From NCBI GenBank assembly GCA_037176845.1, contig JAYKXP010000117.1:1-64000 (forward strand): a stretch of 64,000 bases of DNA. Reading direction: 5' to 3'. Of the stretch, positions 44,500 through 53,822 are shown one piece after another. The DNA is from Paramarasmius palmivorus (lineage: Eukaryota; Basidiomycota; Agaricomycetes; Agaricales; Marasmiaceae). Under the pieces are notes generated by a model, which saw nothing but the letters and a program-made list of their open reading frames with translations, did not search any database and had not been told where the DNA came from. Both the position numbers and the translations under genes were made by a program. How positions within the stretch are numbered: the first letter of the stretch is position 1; every line of letters starts with the position of its first letter.

Positions 44500-45794
44500 C
44501 TACAACGACGCCGTCTTCTGAATACGTGAACATTTCCCATCAGAGTAAGGTTCTGTCGACCAAGTCCACACCGCAGGCAAAGCACTTCGCAGCTCTTCTA
44601 TTTGAGGCCATACGACCTCTGCATCTGTAGACTCCACCGTGACCCTGTTCATATGGTCTAAAAACGTATTTCTGCACGACCCTTCGACCGACAACGTATC
44701 ACGGTATCCACAGGCAATCTTGAGCGCTGGAATAGTAGCAAGCAGAGCCGAGAAATTTGCCTTCACTGTCCTCCAGTTAGTATCATCCCAATAACGGTCT
44801 AGTGCTTCCCAATCTCCGTCGACAATCAGCTTCGTCAAGTTGGGGAACTGCCGAGGTCCGTCGTGCAAGACGTGGCTCACTTCGGGTAGCTCGAGGTGAA
44901 GAGTTGCTAAAGTGGGACAGGCGGGGAAGTCGGAAGTGGTAGATATGTGCACTAGTAGTAAATGAGTTTCGTATTACAGGACTATAAAGAAGACGTCTCA
45001 CCGTGGCCAGGGGTGGTCCAGTCCAAAATCTTCAAAAACTGAAGCGTTGAATGATGCCGATCTACAAGGCGATGAATGGCAGAGTATTGTTCTCTGATCC
45101 TGCCAATGATCACCAGTGTATGTAATTTCTCGATGATCAACGTTTGTTCTACGAATTCCACCATCGTTTGTTGGTCTACAGCCGTCGTCCAGGGCTGTAC
45201 TAACCAATAGCCAGTCACCGATACAAGCTCCAGCTTCCTCAATGAAGCCAAGTGTATTGGCCCAATGGTATGCCATGTGGCTGATCCTGGTGTGGATGAT
45301 TGAAAGAAAACTAAAGACACTAGCGAGGCGCCCAAGCTCTGCAGCAAGATCCTTTGTGGTAGGCTTGGTATTGGTTTGAGCGTTAAATTCACCAATTTGG
45401 TGATGTTTTCCTTGATCACCGGCCCCAGTCCCGCTCCCACAGCAACCCAATCGTTGCAGATATCTGGATCGCTGCACAGGATTTCGATATCGCTGAGAGA
45501 AGTTCCGCGGAAGGCTTCCAAGGCCGAAACAGCCACCTCCATATTGACCGCTAAATCCAGCTTCATCTCCGTGGCACGCAATGTTTCCTTCGTCTGTGCC
45601 AAACGGGAGACGAAATTCAGCATCACTTCTGCAGTCAAGGGTTTCACCGGAAAAGGAACCTGCTGAAATAGAGTCGATTGTGCCAGCGGCCGAAGCTTCT
45701 TGCACACTAGAGCACAAGCACGAAGATCTGCTGGGGAAAGATGTGATAAAATGAGGTCAATGAGTTCGATGGCGAGCGAGGTGAATGTTGACAT
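44500..45794 (-). CDS. F-box protein with leucine-rich body, two exons
   Basis: Exons 45794-45002 and 44951-44500 (50-bp intron, GTGAGA...TACTAG) give 414 aa. F-box at residues about 4-45: SLAIELIDLILSHLSPADLR then ACALVCKKLRPLAQSTLFQQ. Full-length paralogue of 27039-28303 with the same intron site and matching blocks (QYSAIHRLVDRHHSTLQFLK, LELPEVSHVL). I chose the ATG at 45794 because it puts the F-box at the very N-terminus, as in the paralogue. The promoter region carries three 21-bp repeats. Inferred SCF substrate receptor, substrate unknown. Confidence 0.75.
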
Positions 45795-45866
45795 GACCGT
45801 GCAGAAACAAATGAACACGAGCCACAAAAATGGTGCCATGATATTTAAATTTTAAGACGAACGCGT

Positions 45867-45929
45867 AAACGGCAAAGCAAACTCCCAAAACGGCAAAGCA
45901 AACTCCCAAAACGGCAAAGCAAACTCCCA
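45867..45929. repeat. Three perfect 21-bp repeats upstream of an F-box gene
   Basis: AAACGGCAAAGCAAACTCCC plus A occurs three times head-to-tail (45867, 45888, 45909), about 75 to 135 bp upstream of the ATG at 45794. Copies are identical. Position suggests it could affect the promoter, but it may be an ordinary minisatellite. Confidence 0.85.
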
Positions 45930-46076
45930 ATACTGCGGACAAGTTTGGCGACTTTCACTCATGCACGGAAGAGAGTCCCTCACGCTGCTGTTGGTTACTA
46001 AAGATATTGGCATTGTTCAAGGCCGTTTCAAGCTGAATTATAACAACGATATAGGATACTGCTCAAGATGTGCGGT

Positions 46077-47053
46077 CTACTCCTGAAGTAGTATCAGTGA
46101 AGAAGCTGCGTACTGGTATTGACCTCTTAATCCGGCCTCCAGTAATCTGGCCCTCATCCGACCCAGACCTTCCGGGCTAAATATCTCTCTATGATGAGAA
46201 AGTTCGTCTTCGACATCTTCCGGTAATCTCCGCCCGTCAGTCCAACGAAAACTGCCCATCTGAGACCATCGCTCTTCAAAGTAGGGAGCCAAAACGACGT
46301 CGATATACCAATCCAGAGTGACCCCAGTGTAGCCTCGGGTATGGTAATGAAGAAATCCCTGACGTACAAGACCACGCTTGGGATGGAAGTGTCTCCCCCT
46401 AGAAAATTCCATATGAGTGGATAGATTCTGTATACGTATCTCTAATTTTGACGAACTGTTCATTGTGCTCATGCAGGAACCAAGAAGTGATGCATCTCCG
46501 AAAATGTTGAAGAGCGAAGTCTAATTCCATGACTACGAGGTGTCGATGTGCGACATACCTGCAAAAGGCCTTGTGAGCCTGTGCCGAAATCAGTCGAATT
46601 AGTGAAATGATACTTCAGGTGCTCCGCGAGTTCTTCTTTGCGTGAGTTTTCCTGTGCATCAAGAAACAACTTCTCCAAAACCTTCTGGCATCGTATTTGA
46701 GTAAGAGACGCGGATGAAAAAGCAGAAGGTACGACATCACATACCTCTGTTCCATCGTACCAGTCTAATGCCTCGGAGAACTTCTCCAGCCAAATGATGT
46801 CATCAGCATCTGTTAAGGCCTCCCAGTGACCGACTATGCACGACGCAATTTCAGAGAATATCTGATCCACTAGAAGGACCACCGAGGTATCTTGGTAGCG
46901 CCGAACCAAGTCATGGGCCAGGACTGCAGCTCGAATCGTAAAAACAGGAGTTGGCATTGGTGGGTCTGAGTACACGAGCTTCTCTTGCAGTTCCTGCCTG
47001 ATTTCAGCGAGAGCAGAGGTGAATTGGGGGGGTGAAGGAATCATGTTACCCAT
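46077..47053 (-). CDS. P-family protein 6, four exons
   Basis: Exons 47053-46745, 46684-46614, 46558-46457 and 46398-46077 (introns 60, 55 and 58 bp; the third uses GTTCGT) give 267 aa. Blocks shared with P1: LAEIRQELQEKLVYSDPPMP, IIWLEKFSEALDW before splice 1, GRHFHPKRG at the start of exon 4, and SPEGLGRMRARLLEAGLRGQ in the C-terminus. Exon 3 is exactly as long as in P1 (102 nt). The start could be 47053 or the in-frame ATG 9 bp further in; upstream, the whole 5' end is duplicated (47011-47326). Function unknown. Confidence 0.6.
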
Positions 47054-47326
47054 GATAGCGAATTGATGGGGCGAGATGGGAGTGAGTTGACCGAACAAGC
47101 TTATACGCGCGGGGATTAAGAGCCGGGATTAACAGGTTGGATTAGCGGCGCTTGAGCACGATCCAGAAACGAGTGTGTGAGCAGAGGTGAATTGGGGGGG
47201 TGAAGGAATCATGATAGCGAATTGATGAGGCGAGATGGGAGTGAGTTGACCGAACATACGCGGGGATTAAGAGCCGGGATTAACAGGTTGGATTAGCGGC
47301 GCTTGAGCACGATCCAGAAACGAGTG
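47011..47326. repeat. Tandem duplication covering the 5' end and promoter of P6
   Basis: 47011-47178 is repeated at 47179-47326 (about 20 bp shorter, few substitutions). The first copy contains the P6 start codon and N-terminal codons; the second supplies a displaced duplicate of the same ATG and upstream sequence. Both begin GAGCAGAGGTGAATTGG and end GATCCAGAAACGAGTG. Confidence 0.85.
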
Positions 47327-47369
47327 CGTATATTGAATAAGCGAAAAGGAGCTAATTACTACAAGGTGA

Positions 47370-47921
47370 TGTTAGGAATCGTACACTCGTACGATCGCTA
47401 GGTGATTGTTGGGATAGGGAGCTTGCCAAGCGACGAAGTAGGATGGCGAGATGAGTATTTAGTTAGCAAGTGGACGGGATGATTCTGATGAGCTGAATAG
47501 CAATCGGGCTATCACGCGGAGAAGCTGATAAGCTGAGATAGATAGATTTCGATGTAAAAAGTACACAAAACCTGCTATGAGCAGGTTGATACAAGTTAGG
47601 GAGCTTTATATACGATTTAGAGAATATTCGGTAGCGGGAAAAGGACGTAGACGTGAGTATATATGAGTCGCGATGAGTATAAACGAGTCAAATGTGTCCA
47701 TAGGGTTTGACGGCGGCAAGGCAAATGATCAGCGGACGTGAACGTGTTGTGCGCGTGTAACAAAAGATGACAGCGGGGAAGAGCAGGGTTGATATAAAGT
47801 ACAATGAGGCATAAAAAATGAAAAGGTGGGACAGTAAACAAGACGGGGAGATGAAGAGTTCGTATGGTGCCCGTTAGATGTCCGGATGATGTGAATAGTA
47901 TTGGTGGTACGATTCCTAACA
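47370..47921 (-). repeat. 3' LTR of the chromovirus
   Basis: 552 bp with 15-bp perfect terminal inverted repeats (TGTTAGGAATCGTAC at one end, its complement at the other). On the element's strand it is preceded by the polypurine tract AGGGGGGGTAC (plus-strand 47922-47932). Confidence 0.95.
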
Positions 47922-48152
47922 GTACCCCCCCTGTTAAACCCGAGTCCGCGAGGGTTAGTGTATCGGGTTCTGAATAGGGTGCACGTTGGGTGGGTAGCAT
48001 GGACCATCGGTAGAGAGTGGCGTCTTCTAGAAATGGGGCCTTCGTATGGTAGGAGCGGCGAAATCAAAACGTGTTACAGGGTGGTGAAGATAGTTGCTGA
48101 GAGACACTCTTGGTGGTGAAAGGATGATGACTGGGGAAATAGGGCTCTTTTG

Positions 48153-48160
48153 TTTAAATA
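48153..48160 (+). promoter_or_regulatory. TATA-like element of the cargo gene
   Basis: TTTAAATA lies about 40 bp upstream of the cargo gene ATG at 48199, within the 277 bp between the LTR and that gene. Confidence 0.35.
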
Positions 48161-48198
48161 GAGCACGAACAACTTGGTCTTGACATACCAGGACTCCT

Positions 48199-49482
48199 AT
48201 GGCTTCATTCTCTCTCGATTACTCTCGTGACTCTTCCGTAGTGTCCAGCTTGTATGAACCAACGTCTAAGAAAGCTCCATCGATCATTGAGCTTTCCGAC
48301 TCGGAGGATTCCATGGTTGACGATACTAGTGCCACGGTTATGCCTATAGTGCCGTCGGCTTCCTTGCTGAGCGTAACTGGAGAGGGGTGAGTAGGAGAAG
48401 AATGTTTTGACACTTGACTGACTTTGCGATAGTTCGTTGTTGCCTGGACCCTTGTTTGCTTCTGTTTTTCAGGATACTCTTCGAAGAATTCAAGATCAGG
48501 AGTCGGCGATTAGGAATCAGGAGGAACAAGTAGAAGAAAAGAACCGGTAAGTGATGGTGGTCGAAGCCAGAGTAAATGAGCTGACGTAATTCTCCCATCG
48601 TTCTCTCTTCCCTAGCATTATTGCTCAGTTGCAAGCTCAAGTAACGGTTTTGGAACAAGAAAAGACTTCGCTGCAAGAAGAATGGGAGCGGAAGTGGGAG
48701 TTTCAGAACAGGTGCGTAGCTCCTGTAGCTAGTTGGTTCCTGACGCTGATTCGAGCTTCATAGGGTGATTACCTCGTTGGATCGCAACATTGAGAAAACG
48801 CTCGAAGCCAAAGATGACTGGGAGTTATCCTGCAAGGAAGTCGAACATCGTTTGGCCTTTCAAGAGGCGGAGAACTCTCGTCTTCGGGAGAACCTGGCTG
48901 AACTGGAAGAACGTTTCCAACGCGGTAATTCTTATATCCAGGTACTCGAAGAAGAGGTCGGTTCGATTCAAGCTAGCAAGAAAGAGCTTTCCGAAAGTCT
49001 TCTCATGGCTCGTCGTGGTAACATGGCTCGAATTGCTCCGACCCTATTCAAAGCCTTTTCGTTGCTGATGCAAACTTTATGGAAACCGACTGCTTCCCCT
49101 CTCGCGCCCCATTATGACTCCCTTATTCAGGCATTAGGGGAAGGGCTCCAGCAAGTCGAGCAATTGTTCTTCTTCGTTATCCGAGCAAATATGATAAGCC
49201 GGATGATAGCCGGAGATTTTGACGAGGGCGAATTGGTGGCTACACTTGGCTCCTCCCGACTGGACATCCCTCGTGTAGAGATGCATCTTGGGCCTTCGGG
49301 GTGAGTTTTCCGGTATTTCTTCTTTCTTTGATCTTTTGGCTGATCGGAGTGTGGTTAGGCAATTCACTTATCTCCCTGGGACAGCGTCACCTCCTTCGGC
49401 TCCTCGTGCTGACGCTACCATTCATCGTGGGTCTAAACGTCCTCGAATTGAAATGGAAGGGGATTTGAACGAAAGGGATTGA
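48199..49482 (+). CDS. Antisense five-exon cargo gene of the chromovirus: coiled-coil protein
   Basis: Exons 48199-48386, 48433-48546, 48616-48711, 48764-49300 and 49359-49482 join in one frame (introns 46, 69, 52 and 58 bp, all GT-AG, several with CTGAC branch points), giving 352 aa. The N-terminus is Ser-rich and acidic with SIIELSDSEDSMVDD, which resembles a SUMO-interacting motif next to CK2-type sites. Residues about 80-230 form a long coiled coil (QDQESAIRNQEEQVEEKNR, AQLQAQVTVLEQEKTSLQEE and onward). A helical domain follows, and the C-terminus has a basic GSKRPRIE patch like a nuclear signal. The gene lies wholly inside the element between pol and the 3' LTR, convergent with pol (107 bp between stops). 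I do not know a homologue; role unknown. Confidence 0.75.
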
Positions 49483-49589
49483 GGGCTGTATGGTGAGTGT
49501 TTTGGTCATTGTTGAAGGAATGTTGACTGAAGGAATGTTGAGTAGGGAATGTATATTATGTGATATGCTCAATATGAATATATGTCGTT

Positions 49590-52500
49590 CTATGCCTTTT
49601 GCAGTCGTTGCGATCTTCGTGCCGGTGGAGGAGGGGTAGGCTGTACAAGGGTGGGTGCAACCTTCTTTCTAGGTGTCTTCGGACGTTCCAATGCCCCAAG
49701 TTCCTCTTCGGTTGCCCCAGGCTTGTCAGGATGCGTCTCCTGATACTCTCTGACCGCCTCCAATGCCCCTGCGACGTTTCGTAGGGGAACCCAGGTATCT
49801 TCGTGAGGTTCGTACCCTTCCCATTGTACTAGATACTTGAGCTGACCCCTGACTTTCTTGGAATCTAAGATTCTTTCTACCACATACTCATCTGCTCCTT
49901 CAATTTCGATAGGTGGCGGAGGGGCTTGTTGATGATCCGGTGGATAATATTTTGACAACAAATTGACGTGGAATACGTTATGGAGGGATTTCATGGATGC
50001 CGGGAGCTTAAGGCGAAAGGCATGGGTGGAGACTCGTGAGTCGATTTCAAATGGTCCGATTCGTTTGTAGTCCAATTTCTTACTAGGACGGCGGGTCTTG
50101 ATATTTTTTGTGTTCAACCACACCTTAGTTCCTTTCAACCAGGTATCCGGTGAGTCTCGTCTTTCTTGATTCGCGTAGACCTCGGATGTTCGATTGGCTA
50201 AATCAATTTGCTCCTTCAGGTGTTCGTGTAGGGCTTGCAAGTCCGAGGCAACCATCTGAGCTGCGTGATTGGTGATTCCTTTGAGAGAGATAGTCAAACG
50301 TGGATGGTAGCCTTTATTGGCGAAGAAGGGGGATATACGAGTGGTGTCGTGGGTGGTGTTGTTGTACGTGAATTCGGCCAGAGGCAGTAGATGGTACCAG
50401 TCGTTCTGATCATAGCTGATAAACATTCGCAGGTATTGTTCCAGTGTTTGGTTAGTTCTTTCGGTCTGACCATCTGACTCTGGATGATAGGCGGTAGAAA
50501 AATTCGTTTTGATATCCAGCGCTTGGCACAGGCTCCGCCAGAAAATAGAGACAAAGGTAGTTCCTCTATCGGAAACAATGTTGATGGGTAGACCGTGCTT
50601 CGCGAAGACATGAGTAATGAAATGGCGCGAAAGTTCCACAGCTGAATCTGTCGTTTTGCAGGGCACAAAGATTGCTTGCTTGGTCAATCGACAAACAACG
50701 ACCATAATAGCATCACAACCATTGGACTCAGGGAGTTCGATGATGTGATCTACGGATAACGAGCTCCAAGGTCGGTCACTAATGGGTAACGGCTTTAATA
50801 ACCCGAATTTCTTCTGCCTAGCGGACTTGGCTCTAGCACAACCATGACAGGACCGCACATAGTTCGTCACATCTCGTCGCATTCGGGGCCAGAAATACAT
50901 CCGATGTAGTAGTTGGGTTGTTTTTCTTATCCCTGGATGTCCTCGTAACTTATGGTCATGGTGGCTTCTGATGAGACGTTGTCGGAGGTCCTGGTGATCA
51001 GGCACATAGATCAATCCTTCTCGCAAAAGCAGTCCGTTTTCAATTTGGAATGGACTATCCGGGTTGTTGGTGAGTTCATCTTGCGCCTGTATCCAATAAT
51101 CATCTTTGATGGCCTTCTTGACCTGGTTCACCTCAAGATCTTCGTTGAGGATGAGCGCAGCTAAGAGCTGTTCTGGGCGAAGCAAGATCTTTTCGTTATG
51201 TTGGTTTGCGGAGGCCTGATCAGCTTTCTTTGGATAGACATCGGGTCGACGAGTAAGTGAGTCCGGTTTTTCTCCTAACCGTCCCGGGCGATAGTTGATG
51301 TTGAAGTCATAGGAAGATAAAAGTTCTGACCATCGAGCTTGGCGTCGACTGAGTTTCTTGGTTGTCGTGAAGTACTGTAAATTATGATGATCTGAATAGA
51401 CTTGAATCGGATATTTGGAACCTTCGAGGTATGCACGCCATTGCTTAAACGATTCCACGATGGCTAGTAGTTCTTTATCGTAGATATCGTAATTGAGTTC
51501 AGCTGGATTCATGCTACGAGCAAAGAACGCAATGGGGTGCAGAATGCCAGTGGTAGAATCTGGTTGGGATATGATGGCTGCGATAGCGTAATCAGAGGCG
51601 TCGGATTCGAGGATTATAGGCTGTTCGGGATCGAAATGTTTTAAGACTGGTGCGTTAGTAAATGCTTCCTTGAGTAGTTCGAATACAGATTGACACGAGG
51701 AATTCCAGTTCCACATTCGCTTCTTCGAAGTTAGGGCCGTCAGAGGCTTAACTATCCCAGAGTAATTGTCAATAAATCGTCGATAGAAATTTGCAAATCC
51801 GAGAAATCCTTGAAGCTCTTTTATGTTCGTTGGTATCGGCCATTGCTGGATGACATTCACCTTGCGAGGATCCATTTTAACGCCTTCGGAGGACACGATA
51901 ACGCCGAGGTATTCCACTGAACTGGTGTGGAATTCACATTTCTCGGGTTTTAGCCGCAAGTTGTGTTGTTCAAGCCTTCGTAACACCTCTGATACATTCT
52001 TGACATGTTCCTCCTTGTTGGCTGAGAAGATCAATATGTCGTCAAGATAAACAACTACGCAAACATCGACCATGTCATGAAAGATATCATTCATGAATCG
52101 CTGGAAGACGGATGGTGCGTTAGTTAAACCCATGGGCATTACAAGAAACTCATAAGCACCATAACGAGTTCGGAATGCAGTCTTCCATTCTTCGCCAGGG
52201 GCTATTCGAACGTTGTAGTATCCGGAGCGAAGATCAAGTTTGGTGAAGATAGAAGAGCTTCCGAGTTGGTCAATCAGGTTACCGATGAGTGGGATAGGGT
52301 AATTGTTTCGTTTAGTGATTCGATTGAGGGCTCGAAAGTCCACACAGAGTCGTAGACTCCCATCTTTCTTCTTTGCGAATAGTACGGGTGCACCAATGGG
52401 TGAGTTCGATGCTCGAATAAAGCCTTTCCCGAGCATGTCATCGATGAATTCTTTAAGGGCCTTGAGTTCCACCCCGGACATGTTATATACTTTACCCGCA

Positions 52501-53816
52501 GGGGGATATTCACCATTTTGGGTTTCAATTTTCATGTCGTATGGACGGTGGGGCGGTATTTTACTGGCTTCCTTGGCAGAGAAGACTTTGATGAAACGAT
52601 GATACTCCTCAGGAACTATGCGCTCGAATTTTGCGCGTTCTTCAGGAGTCATTTCGTTGTTCACCTCTTTCTTCGTGATTTCAGCCGTTGCTCTAATCAA
52701 TTCCTGATCCATTGTAGCTGATTCTGAGTCGTCGACGAGGTCTTCTGAGGGCTGCATTCGCAAGGAGAAAATTTCGCAGCCTTGTTTGATGAGTGACATG
52801 AATGGTGCGGCTCCCACAAGACTAATAGGTGGCCCCTGGGTCTTGGGATTAAATTCCGCAAATGTTTTCTGTTCTTTCAGTGGTGTGGGTATCGGTGGAA
52901 CAGGGGACAAGTTCTTCGATGGGATTGGGGAACACGGAGACTTGATTGGTAGAGTTGGGCTGATCAATGTGTTGTCAGGTAATGCATCACTTAGGGAATT
53001 GAAGTAGTCATCGAGTTCATCTTGATGCAAGAGTAAGGGATCAGTTTCGTTGAGCGTGTAAGGGATATTGGAATATTGAGACTGAGGTTCTTCCTGATCC
53101 TCGATGGTGACTCGAAGGTGGGGACCATCTTTGCCTTGAAGTATAGCTTGTTCTTGTAGGTAGATAGCCACTTCATCAACATGTAGTAGTACCGGTTCGT
53201 TCAGTCTTAAAGGCTGATTTGGGCGTTCCTCTAGCTCTAGTTCTTCTTCTATTGTCGGTGTTCTTGACTTGAGATTGAGGTTGCGAATGATGGTTCCTGC
53301 GAGGTGTTCATGATGATCTAAAGAAAGACGAAGGCGAGACCAGTCGATGGCTGGATTGTATTTACGAAGCCATGGTAAACCTAGAACGATGTTGACCGAG
53401 GGGTGTAGCTTCGTGATGAGCATCAGTTCTGGATCCAAGGTACGGTTTCCAACTTGAAGGGTTCCCTTGTATCCTTGGGTAATGAGTCCTGAAGATGTTT
53501 CTTTGCCGTCGAATAGAGTAAGCCGGATAGGGTTGTTGAGATTGACGATGTTTTGAGGATCCTGATTGGCGGTATAGTCGTTGATAAATATTCTTGATGC
53601 ACCTGAATCGAGCAGGGCGTTTTCGGTAGTATTGGTTTCAGAAAGAGTGGTTGAAATGATAAATGCGTCTTCTGTTCGCGAGGTTAAATAGGCCGTATCA
53701 TAGGTGGTTTCGTCGAGATTGTGAGAGGAAAAATTGGCGCATAGTTGAGCTGAAGGTGTTGGTGATGATGCAGGGCTCAGACTTCCCCTTCCTCTAGGGT
53801 CGGAGCCCCCTGCTCG
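49590..53816 (-). CDS. Chromovirus Pol, expressed by -1 frameshift from gag
   Basis: The pol frame is open from the slippery site to the TAG/TGA at 49590, about 1,408 codons, and has no early ATG of its own. Order: aspartic protease with ALLDSGASR (about 53612), reverse transcriptase with YLDD (about 52040) and [16 protein letters not shown], RNase H ([20 protein letters not shown]), integrase with the HHCC zinc motif (H..H then CHGCARAK, about 50940-50820) and DDE core ([24 protein letters not shown]), and a C-terminal chromodomain [11 protein letters not shown]...[17 protein letters not shown] (about 49890-49770). A Gag-Pol fusion would be about 2,743 aa. Chromodomains of such integrases direct insertion to particular histone marks. 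Confidence 0.92.
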   Translation of the reverse strand, partial: RAGGSDPRGRGSLSPASSPTPSAQLCANFSSHNLDETTYDTAYLTSRTEDAFIISTTLSETNTTENALLDSGASRIFINDYTANQDPQNIVNLNNPIRLTLFDGKETSSGLITQGYKGTLQVGNRTLDPELMLITKLHPSVNIVLGLPWLRKYNPAIDWSRLRLSLDHHEHLAGTIIRNLNLKSRTPTIEEELELEERPNQPLRLNEPVLLHVDEVAIYLQEQAILQGKDGPHLRVTIEDQEEPQSQYSNIPYTLNETDPLLLHQDELDDYFNSLSDALPDNTLISPTLPIKSPCSPIPSKNLSPVPPIPTPLKEQKTFAEFNPKTQGPPISLVGAAPFMSLIKQGCEIFSLRMQPSEDLVDDSESATMDQELIRATAEITKKEVNNEMTPEERAKFERIVPEEYHRFIKVFSAKEASKIPPHRPYDMKIETQNGEYPPAGKVYNMSGVELKALKEFIDDMLGKGFIRASNSPIGAPVLFAKKKDGSLRLCVDFRALNRITKRNNYPIPLIGNLIDQLGSSSIFTKLDLRSGYYNVRIAPGEEWKTAFRTRYGAYEFLVMPMGLTNAPSVFQRFMNDIFHDMVDVCVVVYLDDILIFSANKEEHVKNVSEVLRRLEQHNLRLKPEKCEFHTSSVEYLGVIVSSEGVKMDPRKVNVIQQWPIPTNIKELQGFLGFANFYRRFIDNYSGIVKPLTALTSKKRMWNWNSSCQSVFELLKEAFTNAPVLKHFDPEQPIILESDASDYAIAAIISQPDSTTGILHPIAFFARSMNPAELNYDIYDKELLAIVESFKQWRAYLEGSKYPIQVYSDHHNLQYFTTTKKLSRRQARWSELLSSYDFNINYRPGRLGEKPDSLTRRPDVYPKKADQASANQHNEKILLRPEQLLAALILNEDLEVNQVKKAIKDDYWIQAQDELTNNPDSPFQIENGLLLREGLIYVPDHQDLRQRLIRSHHDHKLRGHPGIRKTTQLLHRMYFWPRMRRDVTNYVRSCHGCARAKSARQKKFGLLKPLPISDRPWSSLSVDHIIELPESNGCDAIMVVVCRLTKQAIFVPCKTTDSAVELSRHFITHVFAKHGLPINIVSDRGTTFVSIFWRSLCQALDIKTNFSTAYHPESDGQTERTNQTLEQYLRMFISYDQNDWYHLLPLAEFTYNNTTHDTTRISPFFANKGYHPRLTISLKGITNHAAQMVASDLQALHEHLKEQIDLANRTSEVYANQERRDSPDTWLKGTKVWLNTKNIKTRRPSKKLDYKRIGPFEIDSRVSTHAFRLKLPASMKSLHNVFHVNLLSKYYPPDHQQAPPPPIEIEGADEYVVERILDSKKVRGQLKYLVQWEGYEPHEDTWVPLRNVAGALEAVREYQETHPDKPGATEEELGALERPKTPRKKVAPTLVQPTPPPPARRSQRLQKA

Positions 53817-53822
53817 TTTCCC
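53773..53822 (-). promoter_or_regulatory. -1 ribosomal frameshift signal (slippery heptamer and stem-loop)
   Basis: On the minus strand G GGA AAC (53822-53816) is in gag phase, a standard X XXY YYZ site. After a 7-nt spacer, GGGCTC (53808-53803) can pair with GAGCCC (53778-53773), enclosing a 24-nt loop; two more pairs are possible with a bulge. Shifting -1 enters a frame open all the way into pol; without the shift Gag stops 12 codons later at 53777. Confidence 0.8.

Noticed and set aside
47922..48198. Second promoter-like region or small gene between LTR and cargo gene
   Set aside because: No open frame; most likely the cargo gene's own upstream region plus the polypurine tract.
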